Source: RHLJ01 sp965212165 (GTDB lineage Bacteria > Bacteroidota > Rhodothermia > Balneolales > Balneolaceae). Taken from it: a DNA stretch of 64,000 nucleotides. The stretch is taken from assembly GCA_965212165.1 (NCBI GenBank), contig OZ243096.1, forward strand, positions 1,612,001 to 1,676,000, in the 5' to 3' direction. A model generated the notes under the pieces. It made no database searches. It had not been told where the DNA came from and saw only the letters and a list, made by a program, of their open reading frames with translations. This document shows, one piece after another, positions 55,229 through 63,335 of the stretch (position 1 is its first letter; each line of letters opens with the position of its first letter). The translations under genes and the position numbers were made by a program.

Positions 55229-56347
55229 ATGGAATTCATAGATCTAGAAACACAATATCGCAAATATCAAAAAGAAATTGATGCTCGGATGAAAGCAGTT
55301 CTGGAACATGGGCAATATATTATGGGCCCAGAGATTGATGAATTAGAGTCTACTTTAGCCGAATATATAGGCGTGAAACATTGTATCACTGTGGCAAGTG
55401 GTACCGATAGTTTAGAAATTGCTCTTAGGGCATTAAATGTTGGTCCAGGTGATGAGGTAATCACTGTTCCTTTTTCATGGATCAGTACGGCCGAAGTTAT
55501 TGCAGCAGTAGGAGCCACCCCGGTCTTCATTGATATTGAACAGGATACATTTAATATGAATACAGACCTTTTGGAAGAAGCTATTAATGAGAGCACCAAA
55601 GCCATCATGCCGGTAAGCCTATTTGGACAGATGCCTGACCTTGAGCGTATTAATGCAATAGCTCAAAAACACAATATTGCCGTTATTGAAGACGCTGCAC
55701 AGAGTTTTGGAGCTACCCGCAATGGTAAACGGAGCTGCGGTGCTTCGCTGATCGGTAGCACATCCTTTTTTCCTGCCAAGCCATTGGGGTGCTTTGGAGA
55801 TGGCGGAGCTTTATTTACCGATGACGATGAACTTGCTGAAATCATGAAAACAATCCGCTCTCATGGGGGAGTAAAACGCCACCACCATACACATATCGGA
55901 ATGAATGGACGATTTGACACGCTTCAGGCCGCTGTCATTTTAGGTAAATGGCCACACTTTGACGATGAAGTAAAGGCTCGCAATAGAATCGGTGCTCGCT
56001 ATAGTGAATTACTCCAAGAACATGTAACTACGCCCAAAATTTTGGAAGGCAATACTCATGTCTATGCTCAATACACCATTCGGGTGGATGAACATAAAAG
56101 AGAAGATATTGTATCTAAAATGAAAGATGCCGGAATACCTGTTGGAATTTATTACCCAAAATGTTTTCACGAGCAACCGGTGTTTGAGTATTTAGGGTAC
56201 ACGTATGGGGATTTTCCCGAATCTGAAATGGCAAGTAGGGAAGTTTTGAGTTTGCCGATGCATCCATTTTTGGATGAAACTGAGATAAATGAATTAAGCA
56301 AAAAATTAAAAGTAATAAACTCATGTTCAACAATAAATCAATACTAA
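55229..56347 (+). CDS. wbpE: DegT/DnrJ/EryC1 aminotransferase, WbpE/WlbC family
   Basis: 372 residues. The PLP lysine is K184 in SFFPAKPLGCFGDGGA; SGTDSLEIALRALNVGPGDE and IEDAAQSFGA are standard. It transfers an amino group to C3 of the keto sugar made by the WbpB-like enzyme. The normal end is followed by an odd tail (SCSTINQY) that overlaps pseB by 25 bases, so the native stop may have been lost at a fusion of two gene blocks. Confidence 0.9.
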   Translation: MEFIDLETQYRKYQKEIDARMKAVLEHGQYIMGPEIDELESTLAEYIGVKHCITVASGTDSLEIALRALNVGPGDEVITVPFSWISTAEVIAAVGATPVFIDIEQDTFNMNTDLLEEAINESTKAIMPVSLFGQMPDLERINAIAQKHNIAVIEDAAQSFGATRNGKRSCGASLIGSTSFFPAKPLGCFGDGGALFTDDDELAEIMKTIRSHGGVKRHHHTHIGMNGRFDTLQAAVILGKWPHFDDEVKARNRIGARYSELLQEHVTTPKILEGNTHVYAQYTIRVDEHKREDIVSKMKDAGIPVGIYYPKCFHEQPVFEYLGYTYGDFPESEMASREVLSLPMHPFLDETEINELSKKLKVINSCSTINQY

Positions 56348-57333
56348 TAACAGGTGGTACAGGCTCTTTAGGCAAAGCTTTAACAAGCCATATTTTCAAA
56401 AATTACCCAGATATAAAACGTCTAGTAATATTCTCAAGGGATGAACAGAAGCAGTTTCAAATGGCTCAGGAATATCCAATTGAAAAATATCCACAGATAA
56501 GGTTCTTTATTGGGGATATACGTGATGAGCAACGAATTAAAAGAGCGCTCAAAGGAATAGATTATGTAATTCATGCAGCTGCAATGAAGCATGTTCCTAT
56601 CGCAGAATACAATCCGATGGAATGTATTAAAACAAATGTGTTAGGTGCAGAAAACCTCATAAATGCATGTCTAGAAACAGAAGTGGAACGAGTAGTTGCA
56701 CTTTCAACAGATAAGGCTGCAGCTCCTATAAACTTATATGGAGCTACAAAACTCACTTCAGATAAATTATTTATTGCAGCCAATAATATTCGAGGCTGGA
56801 ATCCGATTAAGTTCTCAGTAGTACGTTATGGCAACGTAATGGGTTCTAATGGATCTGTCATACCTTTCTTCTTGAATAAAAGAAAAGATGGAGTTTTGCC
56901 AATTACTGATCCTGATATGACAAGATTTAATATTTCTTTACAAGGTGGGGTAAATATGGTAATGCATGCACTTGAACATGCGTGGGGAGGAGAGCTATAT
57001 GTTCCAAAAATTCCATCATATAGAATAACAGATGTTGCAGAAGCAATCGGTCCAGAATGTGATAAACCAATTGTTGGTATACGACCAGGAGAAAAAGTAC
57101 ATGAGGAAATGATTACAGCTTCTAACTCTTTCAATACCTATGACCTTGGAAAGTATTATGCTATTCTACCACAAGTACCTAGGTTCAATTTGGAAGATTT
57201 TGTAACGAAAACCAATGCCAAACTAGTAGAACCTGGTTTCAACTATAATTCTGGTGAAAATGAAGAATGGGAAACGGTTAAAAGTTTAAGGAACCTGATC
57301 AAGGAACACGTTGACCCAACTTTTGAGGCTTAA
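56323..57333 (+). CDS. pseB: UDP-GlcNAc 4,6-dehydratase (inverting), PseB
   Basis: 336 residues. GGTGSLGKAL is the NADP motif; D130 and K131 (STDKAAAPINLYGATK) and the Y139-x-x-x-K143 pair are the PseB catalytic set. This is the first step of CMP-pseudaminic acid synthesis, a combined dehydration and C5 inversion. The start overlaps the aminotransferase gene. Confidence 0.95.
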   Translation: MFNNKSILITGGTGSLGKALTSHIFKNYPDIKRLVIFSRDEQKQFQMAQEYPIEKYPQIRFFIGDIRDEQRIKRALKGIDYVIHAAAMKHVPIAEYNPMECIKTNVLGAENLINACLETEVERVVALSTDKAAAPINLYGATKLTSDKLFIAANNIRGWNPIKFSVVRYGNVMGSNGSVIPFFLNKRKDGVLPITDPDMTRFNISLQGGVNMVMHALEHAWGGELYVPKIPSYRITDVAEAIGPECDKPIVGIRPGEKVHEEMITASNSFNTYDLGKYYAILPQVPRFNLEDFVTKTNAKLVEPGFNYNSGENEEWETVKSLRNLIKEHVDPTFEA

Positions 57334-57336
57334 TAT

Positions 57337-58560
57337 ATGGAAGTAATACCTTATGGCAGACAACATATTACCGATGAAGATATAAAGGCTGTAATTGAAG
57401 CATTAAAATCCGATTATTTAACGCAAGGTCCACGTATAGCAGAGTTTGAGGATGCATTTGCAGAATATGTTGGCTCACAATATGCAGTAGCCATTTCTAA
57501 CGGTACTGCTGCTCTTCATTTATGTACCATGGCTCTAAATATTCAAGAAGGGGATAAGGTGATAACAACTCCTATCACTTTTGCTGCTTCTGCAAATTGT
57601 GTACGCTATTGTGGTGGAGAAGTCGTTTTTGCAGATATTGACCCGGACACTTACTTACTTGATATCAATAAAGTGAGGGAGTTATTGATGGCCTCACCGG
57701 AAGGAACTTACAAAGGGATTATTCCAGTCGATTTTGCAGGAAGAGCTGTTGATCTTTCAGCTTTTCGAAAGCTAGCGGATGAATATGGTCTTTGGATCAT
57801 CGAGGACTCTTGCCATGCACCGGGCGGATATTTTACCGATACAAAGGGAAGCCAACAAAACTGTGGAAATGGTAATTTTGCGGATTTGGCCATCTTCTCT
57901 TTTCATCCAGTAAAACATATTGCATCTGGTGAAGGTGGAATGATAACTACTAATGACAAAGAGCTTTACAAAAAGTTACTTAAACTCCGAACCCACGGTA
58001 TTACCAAGAATGAGTCTGAGTATCAAAACACTATTGAGTTTGCGGTCGGTTCAACTCAAGAAAATCCTACAGGCGAGGCAGAGTCAAAGCTTAATATTCA
58101 AAAATTCCCCTACTGGTATATGGAAATGCAGGATTTAGGATACAATTATCGTATTACTGATTTTCAATGTGCTTTAGGGAGTAGTCAACTTAAACGAGCA
58201 AAGGAAGGCTTAAAAAGGAGACGGCAAATTGCTCAGACCTATTATAAAGCTTTTGAAGGTCAACCATTTATTAAAGGACAATCAGGCGTTAATGAAGGAC
58301 ATGCCTATCATCTTTATGTAATTGAGGTTGATGATCGTTTGGGGCTTTATAATTATCTCCGAGAGCACAGTATCTATGCTCAGATACATTATATCCCATG
58401 TCATTTAATGCCATATTATCGTCATTTTGGATGGAAAGAAGGAGATATGCCCTATGCAGAAGCCTATTATAAAAATTGTATAAGTTTACCAATGTATCCA
58501 ACATTGACTGATGATCAACAGAACATTGTAATACGTAAGATCAATACATTCTACAATTGA
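57337..58560 (+). CDS. pseC: UDP-4-keto-6-deoxy-sugar C4 aminotransferase, PseC
   Basis: 407 residues. The start EVIPYGRQHITDEDIKAV and the PLP lysine K193 in FSFHPVKHIASGEGG are typical of PseC. It adds the C4 amino group to the PseB product. The frame ends as TTGA, overlapping the TTG start of pseF. Confidence 0.93.
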   Translation: MEVIPYGRQHITDEDIKAVIEALKSDYLTQGPRIAEFEDAFAEYVGSQYAVAISNGTAALHLCTMALNIQEGDKVITTPITFAASANCVRYCGGEVVFADIDPDTYLLDINKVRELLMASPEGTYKGIIPVDFAGRAVDLSAFRKLADEYGLWIIEDSCHAPGGYFTDTKGSQQNCGNGNFADLAIFSFHPVKHIASGEGGMITTNDKELYKKLLKLRTHGITKNESEYQNTIEFAVGSTQENPTGEAESKLNIQKFPYWYMEMQDLGYNYRITDFQCALGSSQLKRAKEGLKRRRQIAQTYYKAFEGQPFIKGQSGVNEGHAYHLYVIEVDDRLGLYNYLREHSIYAQIHYIPCHLMPYYRHFGWKEGDMPYAEAYYKNCISLPMYPTLTDDQQNIVIRKINTFYN

Positions 58561-59240
58561 GTAAAATAGCTATTATAACAGCTCGTGGTGGCAGCAAACG
58601 AATCCCTCGGAAAAATATCCGAGATTTCTTAGGCAAACCGATTATTGCTTATTCTATTGAAACCGCTTTGGAGAGCGGTTTATTTGATGAAGTTATGGTG
58701 TCTACAGATAATTCAGAGATAGCTGAAATTGCTGAGAAATACGGAGCAACCGTGCCATTTATACGTTCGTCTGAAAATGCAGATGATTTCGCCACGACCG
58801 TAGATGTGTTGTTAGAAGTTTTAAAAGAGTATGAGAATCAGAACCGCGAGTTTGAATACGGTTGTTGTATTTATCCGACGGCCCCTCTTCTAACCTCAGA
58901 TAAGTTGACGAAGGGATTTGATCAGCTGAAAGAGAAAGGCTTTGATACCGTTTTTCCTGTTGTAGAATTTGGATATCCAATACTTAGGTCTTTGAAAATT
59001 GAAAGTGGAAAAATTGAAATGAATTGGCCGAAGCATTTGGAGAGCCGGTCTCAAGATCTACCGTCATCTTATCATGATGCCGGACAGTTTTATTGGTTTC
59101 GGACGGATAAACTGCTTAAAGAAAAGAAATTATTTACATCCAATAGTGGAGCAGTAGTCATGCTTCAAGAAGAAGTTCAGGATATTGATACAGAACAAGA
59201 TTGGAAGTTGGCAGAATTAAAGGCAAAATTGCATGTATAG
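58557..59240 (+). CDS. pseF: Pseudaminic acid cytidylyltransferase, PseF
   Basis: 227 residues. The nucleotide-binding start IAIITARGGSKRIPRKNIRD and the FGYPILRSLKIE and DAGQFYWF segments are PseF/NeuA-like. It activates pseudaminic acid with CTP. Start TTG at 58557, coupled to pseC by TTGA; no upstream ATG exists. Confidence 0.92.
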   Translation: MSKIAIITARGGSKRIPRKNIRDFLGKPIIAYSIETALESGLFDEVMVSTDNSEIAEIAEKYGATVPFIRSSENADDFATTVDVLLEVLKEYENQNREFEYGCCIYPTAPLLTSDKLTKGFDQLKEKGFDTVFPVVEFGYPILRSLKIESGKIEMNWPKHLESRSQDLPSSYHDAGQFYWFRTDKLLKEKKLFTSNSGAVVMLQEEVQDIDTEQDWKLAELKAKLHV

Positions 59241-60237
59241 AAGGATCAAAATAAGATGTGATGGCGAAAGTGGAATCGGTTTAGGGCATATAGTTCGCTG
59301 TATATCTTTAGCTCATATGCTAAAAGGCGATTTTGAGATTTGTTTCTATTGTATTTCAATTCCTGAATCTTTAAATGAAGAAATTTTGAGCGAAGGTTGG
59401 GGAATAACAAAACTCCAAAATGAGTCAGATTTTGAAAAGGAATTAACCGGAAATGAAATAGTTGTATTAGATGGATATCAATTTGATTCAGCTTATCAGA
59501 AAAGAATAAAGGAAAAAGCGCGAAAATTGGTTTGTATTGATGATTTTCATGATCAATATTTCTATGCTGATTTGATTATCAATCATGCACCCGGTGTTAC
59601 TATAGATAATTATGAAAGTGAACCTTACACAAAATATTTGTTGGGTCCTAAATATGCGCTGCTTAGGCCTGAATTTTTACATGCTAAGATTGAAGAAAAG
59701 CAATTTATAGATGAAATTAAGAATATCTTTATTTGTTTTGGCGGTTCCGATGTAAAAAACCTAACATCGAAAATAATAAGCTGGCTACCTTCTAATAATT
59801 TTAATGTAACAATTATTACAGGAAACGCTTTTCTGTATAACGATGATTTAGGAAAAGTAATTGCAAAAAGGAATGGTGAATTGAGTGTTAGGATAAAATC
59901 TTCACTTGCTGCTTCAGATATGGTACAAGAAATACAAAAAACTGATTTAGCAATAGTACCTGCAAGTGGAATCTTATTTGAAGCAATATCGACCGGAATT
60001 CCAGTTATATCAGGATACTATGTTGATAATCAGAAAGGAATCTATAATGGTTTTAAGTATTTAGGGTGCTTTATAGACGCTAAAGATTTTGAGAGAAAAA
60101 ATTTTCTCGAAGCCTTCAAAACTGTAAATCATAAGAGTCTTGCTTTAGTTTTAAAAAATCAAACTCAAGCTATAGATGGATTGTCAAAGAATCGAATTTA
60201 TGAGGAATTTAAAAACCAAACTAATATATGCGTATAG
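59233..60237 (+). CDS. pseG: UDP-2,4-diacetamido-2,4,6-trideoxy-altropyranose hydrolase, PseG
   Basis: 334 residues with a GT-B-like fold. CDGESGIGLGHIVRCISLA contains the G-x-G-H-x-x-R motif with the catalytic His, and the donor-site FICFGGSD and PASGILFEAISTGIPVI follow. It removes UDP before condensation with phosphoenolpyruvate. Overlaps pseF by eight bases. Confidence 0.9.
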   Translation: MYRRIKIRCDGESGIGLGHIVRCISLAHMLKGDFEICFYCISIPESLNEEILSEGWGITKLQNESDFEKELTGNEIVVLDGYQFDSAYQKRIKEKARKLVCIDDFHDQYFYADLIINHAPGVTIDNYESEPYTKYLLGPKYALLRPEFLHAKIEEKQFIDEIKNIFICFGGSDVKNLTSKIISWLPSNNFNVTIITGNAFLYNDDLGKVIAKRNGELSVRIKSSLAASDMVQEIQKTDLAIVPASGILFEAISTGIPVISGYYVDNQKGIYNGFKYLGCFIDAKDFERKNFLEAFKTVNHKSLALVLKNQTQAIDGLSKNRIYEEFKNQTNICV

Positions 60238-61102
60238 GTATTTTATCATCGGTGGTTTAGGCTATAAGGTATTGTATGATTTATTTAAACAGATTGAAAA
60301 ACCTGTATTTATTGCCTCAGATAGTAACTCTGAATATGTCATTGACTATGCTAAGCAAAACTTTGTTCCTGTGTTTATTGGTAATCCAAGGGGTAGAAAA
60401 TTAGTTGAGTTTTTGGATAAACATCAAATAGAAGTAGATTTAGTTCTATCGATCAACTATTTGTTTCTTTTGGATATAGAATTAATCGATTACTTACCTT
60501 TGACCATAAATATACACGGAAGTTTACTTCCTAAATATCGAGGGCGTACTCCACATATTTGGTCCATAATTAATGGGGAAAAAGAAGCTGGTATTACAGC
60601 CCATATAATTGACGCTGATTGTGATACGGGTGATATCCTTAAACAAATAGTAGTTCCAATCGAAAATGACGATACGGGTGCAAAAATTCTGGAAAAATAT
60701 GAGGAATTATATCCAAAACTTCTTTTATCTGTATTGAATGATGTTAAATCCAATAAAATTCAAAGAACTCAACAGGACGACAGTAAAGCTACTTATTTTG
60801 GTAAGAGAACCCCAGATGATGGATTGATTGACTGGAATTGGCATAAAGAAAGAATTCGAAATTGGGTAAGGGCGCAAGCATATCCTTACCCTGGAGCATT
60901 TAGTTTTTTGGATGGTAAAAAAGTTTTCATAGATAATGTAGAATATTCAGATGAGGGATTTAGTGATCATACAGAAAATGGGACCATTTTAAAGATTCAA
61001 GGTAATCCCATCGTAAAATGTCCTAATGGAGCTCTAGAGTTCAAACAAGTTAGAAATCAAGATGTTTTGAAAAAATTTAAATCAAACAAGTTATTAAAGT
61101 AA
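60176..61102 (+). CDS. Methionyl-tRNA-formyltransferase-like enzyme in the pse cluster (possible frameshift at its start)
   Basis: The uninterrupted frame has 308 residues. INIHGSLLPKYRGRTPHIWS and DADCDTGDI supply the Asn-His-Asp catalytic set of 10-formyl-THF-dependent formyltransferases; a C-terminal OB-like domain follows. In the natural start region a second frame has ATG at 60228 reading MRIGILSS, which would join GGLGYKVLYDLF in this frame after a one-base shift near 60250. The annotated start therefore may be artificial. It occupies the place of pseH, so it probably N-formylates the C4 amine (C7 of pseudaminic acid). Confidence 0.8.
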   Translation: MDCQRIEFMRNLKTKLIYAYRYFIIGGLGYKVLYDLFKQIEKPVFIASDSNSEYVIDYAKQNFVPVFIGNPRGRKLVEFLDKHQIEVDLVLSINYLFLLDIELIDYLPLTINIHGSLLPKYRGRTPHIWSIINGEKEAGITAHIIDADCDTGDILKQIVVPIENDDTGAKILEKYEELYPKLLLSVLNDVKSNKIQRTQQDDSKATYFGKRTPDDGLIDWNWHKERIRNWVRAQAYPYPGAFSFLDGKKVFIDNVEYSDEGFSDHTENGTILKIQGNPIVKCPNGALEFKQVRNQDVLKKFKSNKLLK

Positions 61103-62145
61103 TGAAAATTGAAGATTTTTATATTTCAAATAAAAGTAAAACGTTCATAATAGCTGAGCTTTCTGCTAATCACAATGGAAGTAAACAGGTTGCAATAGAT
61201 ACAATTCGCGCTGCCAAAAAGACTGGTGCAGATGCAATTAAGTTGCAAACCTACACTCCAGACACTCTTACAATTGATTGTGATAATGAGTATTTCAAGA
61301 TAAATGAAGGTCTTTGGGAAGGCAAAACACTATACGAGCTCTACGGCGAGGCTTACACTCCTTGGGAATGGCATGAAGAATTATTTAAGGTGGCTAAACA
61401 AGAAGGCTTAATATGTTTTTCTTCTCCATTCGATAAAACAGCCGTTGACTTCTTAGAGGAGCTAAACACACCAGCATATAAAATCGCCTCTTTTGAAATA
61501 AAAGACATTCCGTTAATAGAATATGTGGCCTCTAAAGGTAAACCAATTATTATGAGTACCGGTATTGCAACTGAAGAGGATATTCAGTTAGCAGTAGATA
61601 CATGTCGTAAAGTTGGTAATGATGAAATTATTCTTCTTAAATGCACTTCTTCCTATCCCGCTCCAATCGAGCTAGCAAATTTAAATACAATGGTAGATAT
61701 GAAGGAAAAGTTTGCAGTGGAAATTGGACTTTCGGATCACACTCTTGGTAATATTGTGCCTATTGTTGCAACAAGTCTAGGAGCAAAAGTCATAGAAAAA
61801 CATTTTATCCTTGATAAATCAATTGGTGGCCCCGATGCCGATTTCTCACTAGACCTCCAAGAATTTAGTTCAATGGTAAAAGCAGTCAGGGAAGCAGAAA
61901 AGGCATTGGGAGAAGTTACATATGAGCTTTCAGAAAAAGTGCAAAAGAATAAGAAGTTTGCTCGTTCACTTTTTGCTGTAAAGGATATTAAAAAAGGAGA
62001 TAAGTTTACTGTGGAGAATGTGAAATCTATTAGGCCTGGTTATGGTATGCATCCAAAATACTATGATTTAGTTATAGGTACTATTGTAAATACTGATTTA
62101 AAAAAAGGGACTCCAATTACCAGTGATATAATTGATTGGAACTAG
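61102..62145 (+). CDS. pseI: Pseudaminic acid synthase, PseI
   Basis: 347 residues of the NeuB family with a C-terminal SAF (antifreeze-like) domain (about 285-345). SANHNGSKQVAIDTIRAAK, ADAIKLQTYTPDTLTID and LLKCTSSYPAPIELANL are standard. It condenses the sugar with phosphoenolpyruvate. It shares one base (TAATG) with the formyltransferase. Confidence 0.94.
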   Translation: MKIEDFYISNKSKTFIIAELSANHNGSKQVAIDTIRAAKKTGADAIKLQTYTPDTLTIDCDNEYFKINEGLWEGKTLYELYGEAYTPWEWHEELFKVAKQEGLICFSSPFDKTAVDFLEELNTPAYKIASFEIKDIPLIEYVASKGKPIIMSTGIATEEDIQLAVDTCRKVGNDEIILLKCTSSYPAPIELANLNTMVDMKEKFAVEIGLSDHTLGNIVPIVATSLGAKVIEKHFILDKSIGGPDADFSLDLQEFSSMVKAVREAEKALGEVTYELSEKVQKNKKFARSLFAVKDIKKGDKFTVENVKSIRPGYGMHPKYYDLVIGTIVNTDLKKGTPITSDIIDWN

Positions 62146-62238
62146 ACAAAACCATACATGAGTAGGTTTATGAATACTGTGCCTAAACAAATACAATGTT
62201 CTTGAAAAAAGAATTACCTCAAGATTAGATAAACCACC

Positions 62239-63330
62239 ATGGATTATTCTTCAAAGTATTTAATAATATTGGCTTTAAGTTTTATTTTTTGTTGTGATTT
62301 AATTAATGAACAAGAAAAAATTAACCATCCATTTGAGTTAAAGATATCAAACCATGAATACCCATTAAATTTTACATTAGACAGTCCGTGGGAGGAAAGA
62401 GGGTTAGGTTACATTAATGTTATTAAAACTGACACATTATGGCATTTATGGTATGAGTCTTTAGGAAACAAATCTCCAAGTTTTGGGAAAATTGATTACA
62501 ATAGTTATTTCAGCTATGCTTATTCATTGGATGGTGTTGATTGGATAAAGCCAAAATTAGGTTTAGTAGCATATGATAGAAATAGCGAGCATAATATTGT
62601 GATAAGCAATAATGGAATTCCCAATAAGGGGATCCATGGAATGACTGTATTTTTAGATCCAAATTCGAAAGAGGATGAAGGGCCATTTAAAATGGTGTAT
62701 GCTCGTTGGATAGATAGTTTAAATTCGAATTGGATTTATGGAATGACTTCGAAAGATGGTTTAATGTGGGAAAATGAGCGAATAATAAAACGACATTATT
62801 CAGATACACAAACTGTTGCATACTTTATAAATGGATGGTACAAACTTTACTACAGGTATTGGAATGGTCCTAGACATGGACAAGGCTATAGACAAATTGG
62901 ATTTTCGGAAGCAAGGACTTTTAATGAATCCTTGGGAGAAGAAAATAGAAAGATTAATTTTAGCAATATGGATGTATCTGAGAAGCATCTTTACAATAAT
63001 GCTACGCGGGTGATTAAAGATCAATATGAATTAATGTTTCCAAGTATTTTTGAACCCTCCATAGACAAAATGCAACTTAAGGTTGCATACCGAACTTTAG
63101 ACGACCAGAAAAAAGAAGCATTTACTTTTTATGAATTTGATCAGGAACTGTTCAAGGGGCTCCCAAATTTTCGAGGTCTTTACATTACACCACAAGCAAT
63201 AAAAATATCCGAGAATAATTACTTGATCTATTATAGTTATAAAGAAGAGGGCCACTGGTCTTGGCAATATGATTCAATAAATTACCGTGGAAAAATTGGC
63301 CGTTTCCAGTTAAGTATTCTTCCTAAATAA
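62239..63330 (+). CDS. Lipoprotein with five-bladed propeller (GH32/GH43-like)
   Basis: 363 residues with a lipoprotein-type signal (LSFIFCC, Cys 17 or 18). The rest is beta-rich with repeated W/Y-rich blades (IKTDTLWHLWYESLG, SYAYSLDGVDWIKPKLGL, FKMVYARW, FINGWYKLYYRYWNG) resembling five-bladed glycoside hydrolase propellers. No acid pair could be assigned. It may act on or bind the surface polysaccharide; its presence inside a nucleotide-sugar cluster is unusual. Confidence 0.6.
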   Translation: MDYSSKYLIILALSFIFCCDLINEQEKINHPFELKISNHEYPLNFTLDSPWEERGLGYINVIKTDTLWHLWYESLGNKSPSFGKIDYNSYFSYAYSLDGVDWIKPKLGLVAYDRNSEHNIVISNNGIPNKGIHGMTVFLDPNSKEDEGPFKMVYARWIDSLNSNWIYGMTSKDGLMWENERIIKRHYSDTQTVAYFINGWYKLYYRYWNGPRHGQGYRQIGFSEARTFNESLGEENRKINFSNMDVSEKHLYNNATRVIKDQYELMFPSIFEPSIDKMQLKVAYRTLDDQKKEAFTFYEFDQELFKGLPNFRGLYITPQAIKISENNYLIYYSYKEEGHWSWQYDSINYRGKIGRFQLSILPK

Positions 63331-63335
63331 GCGAA

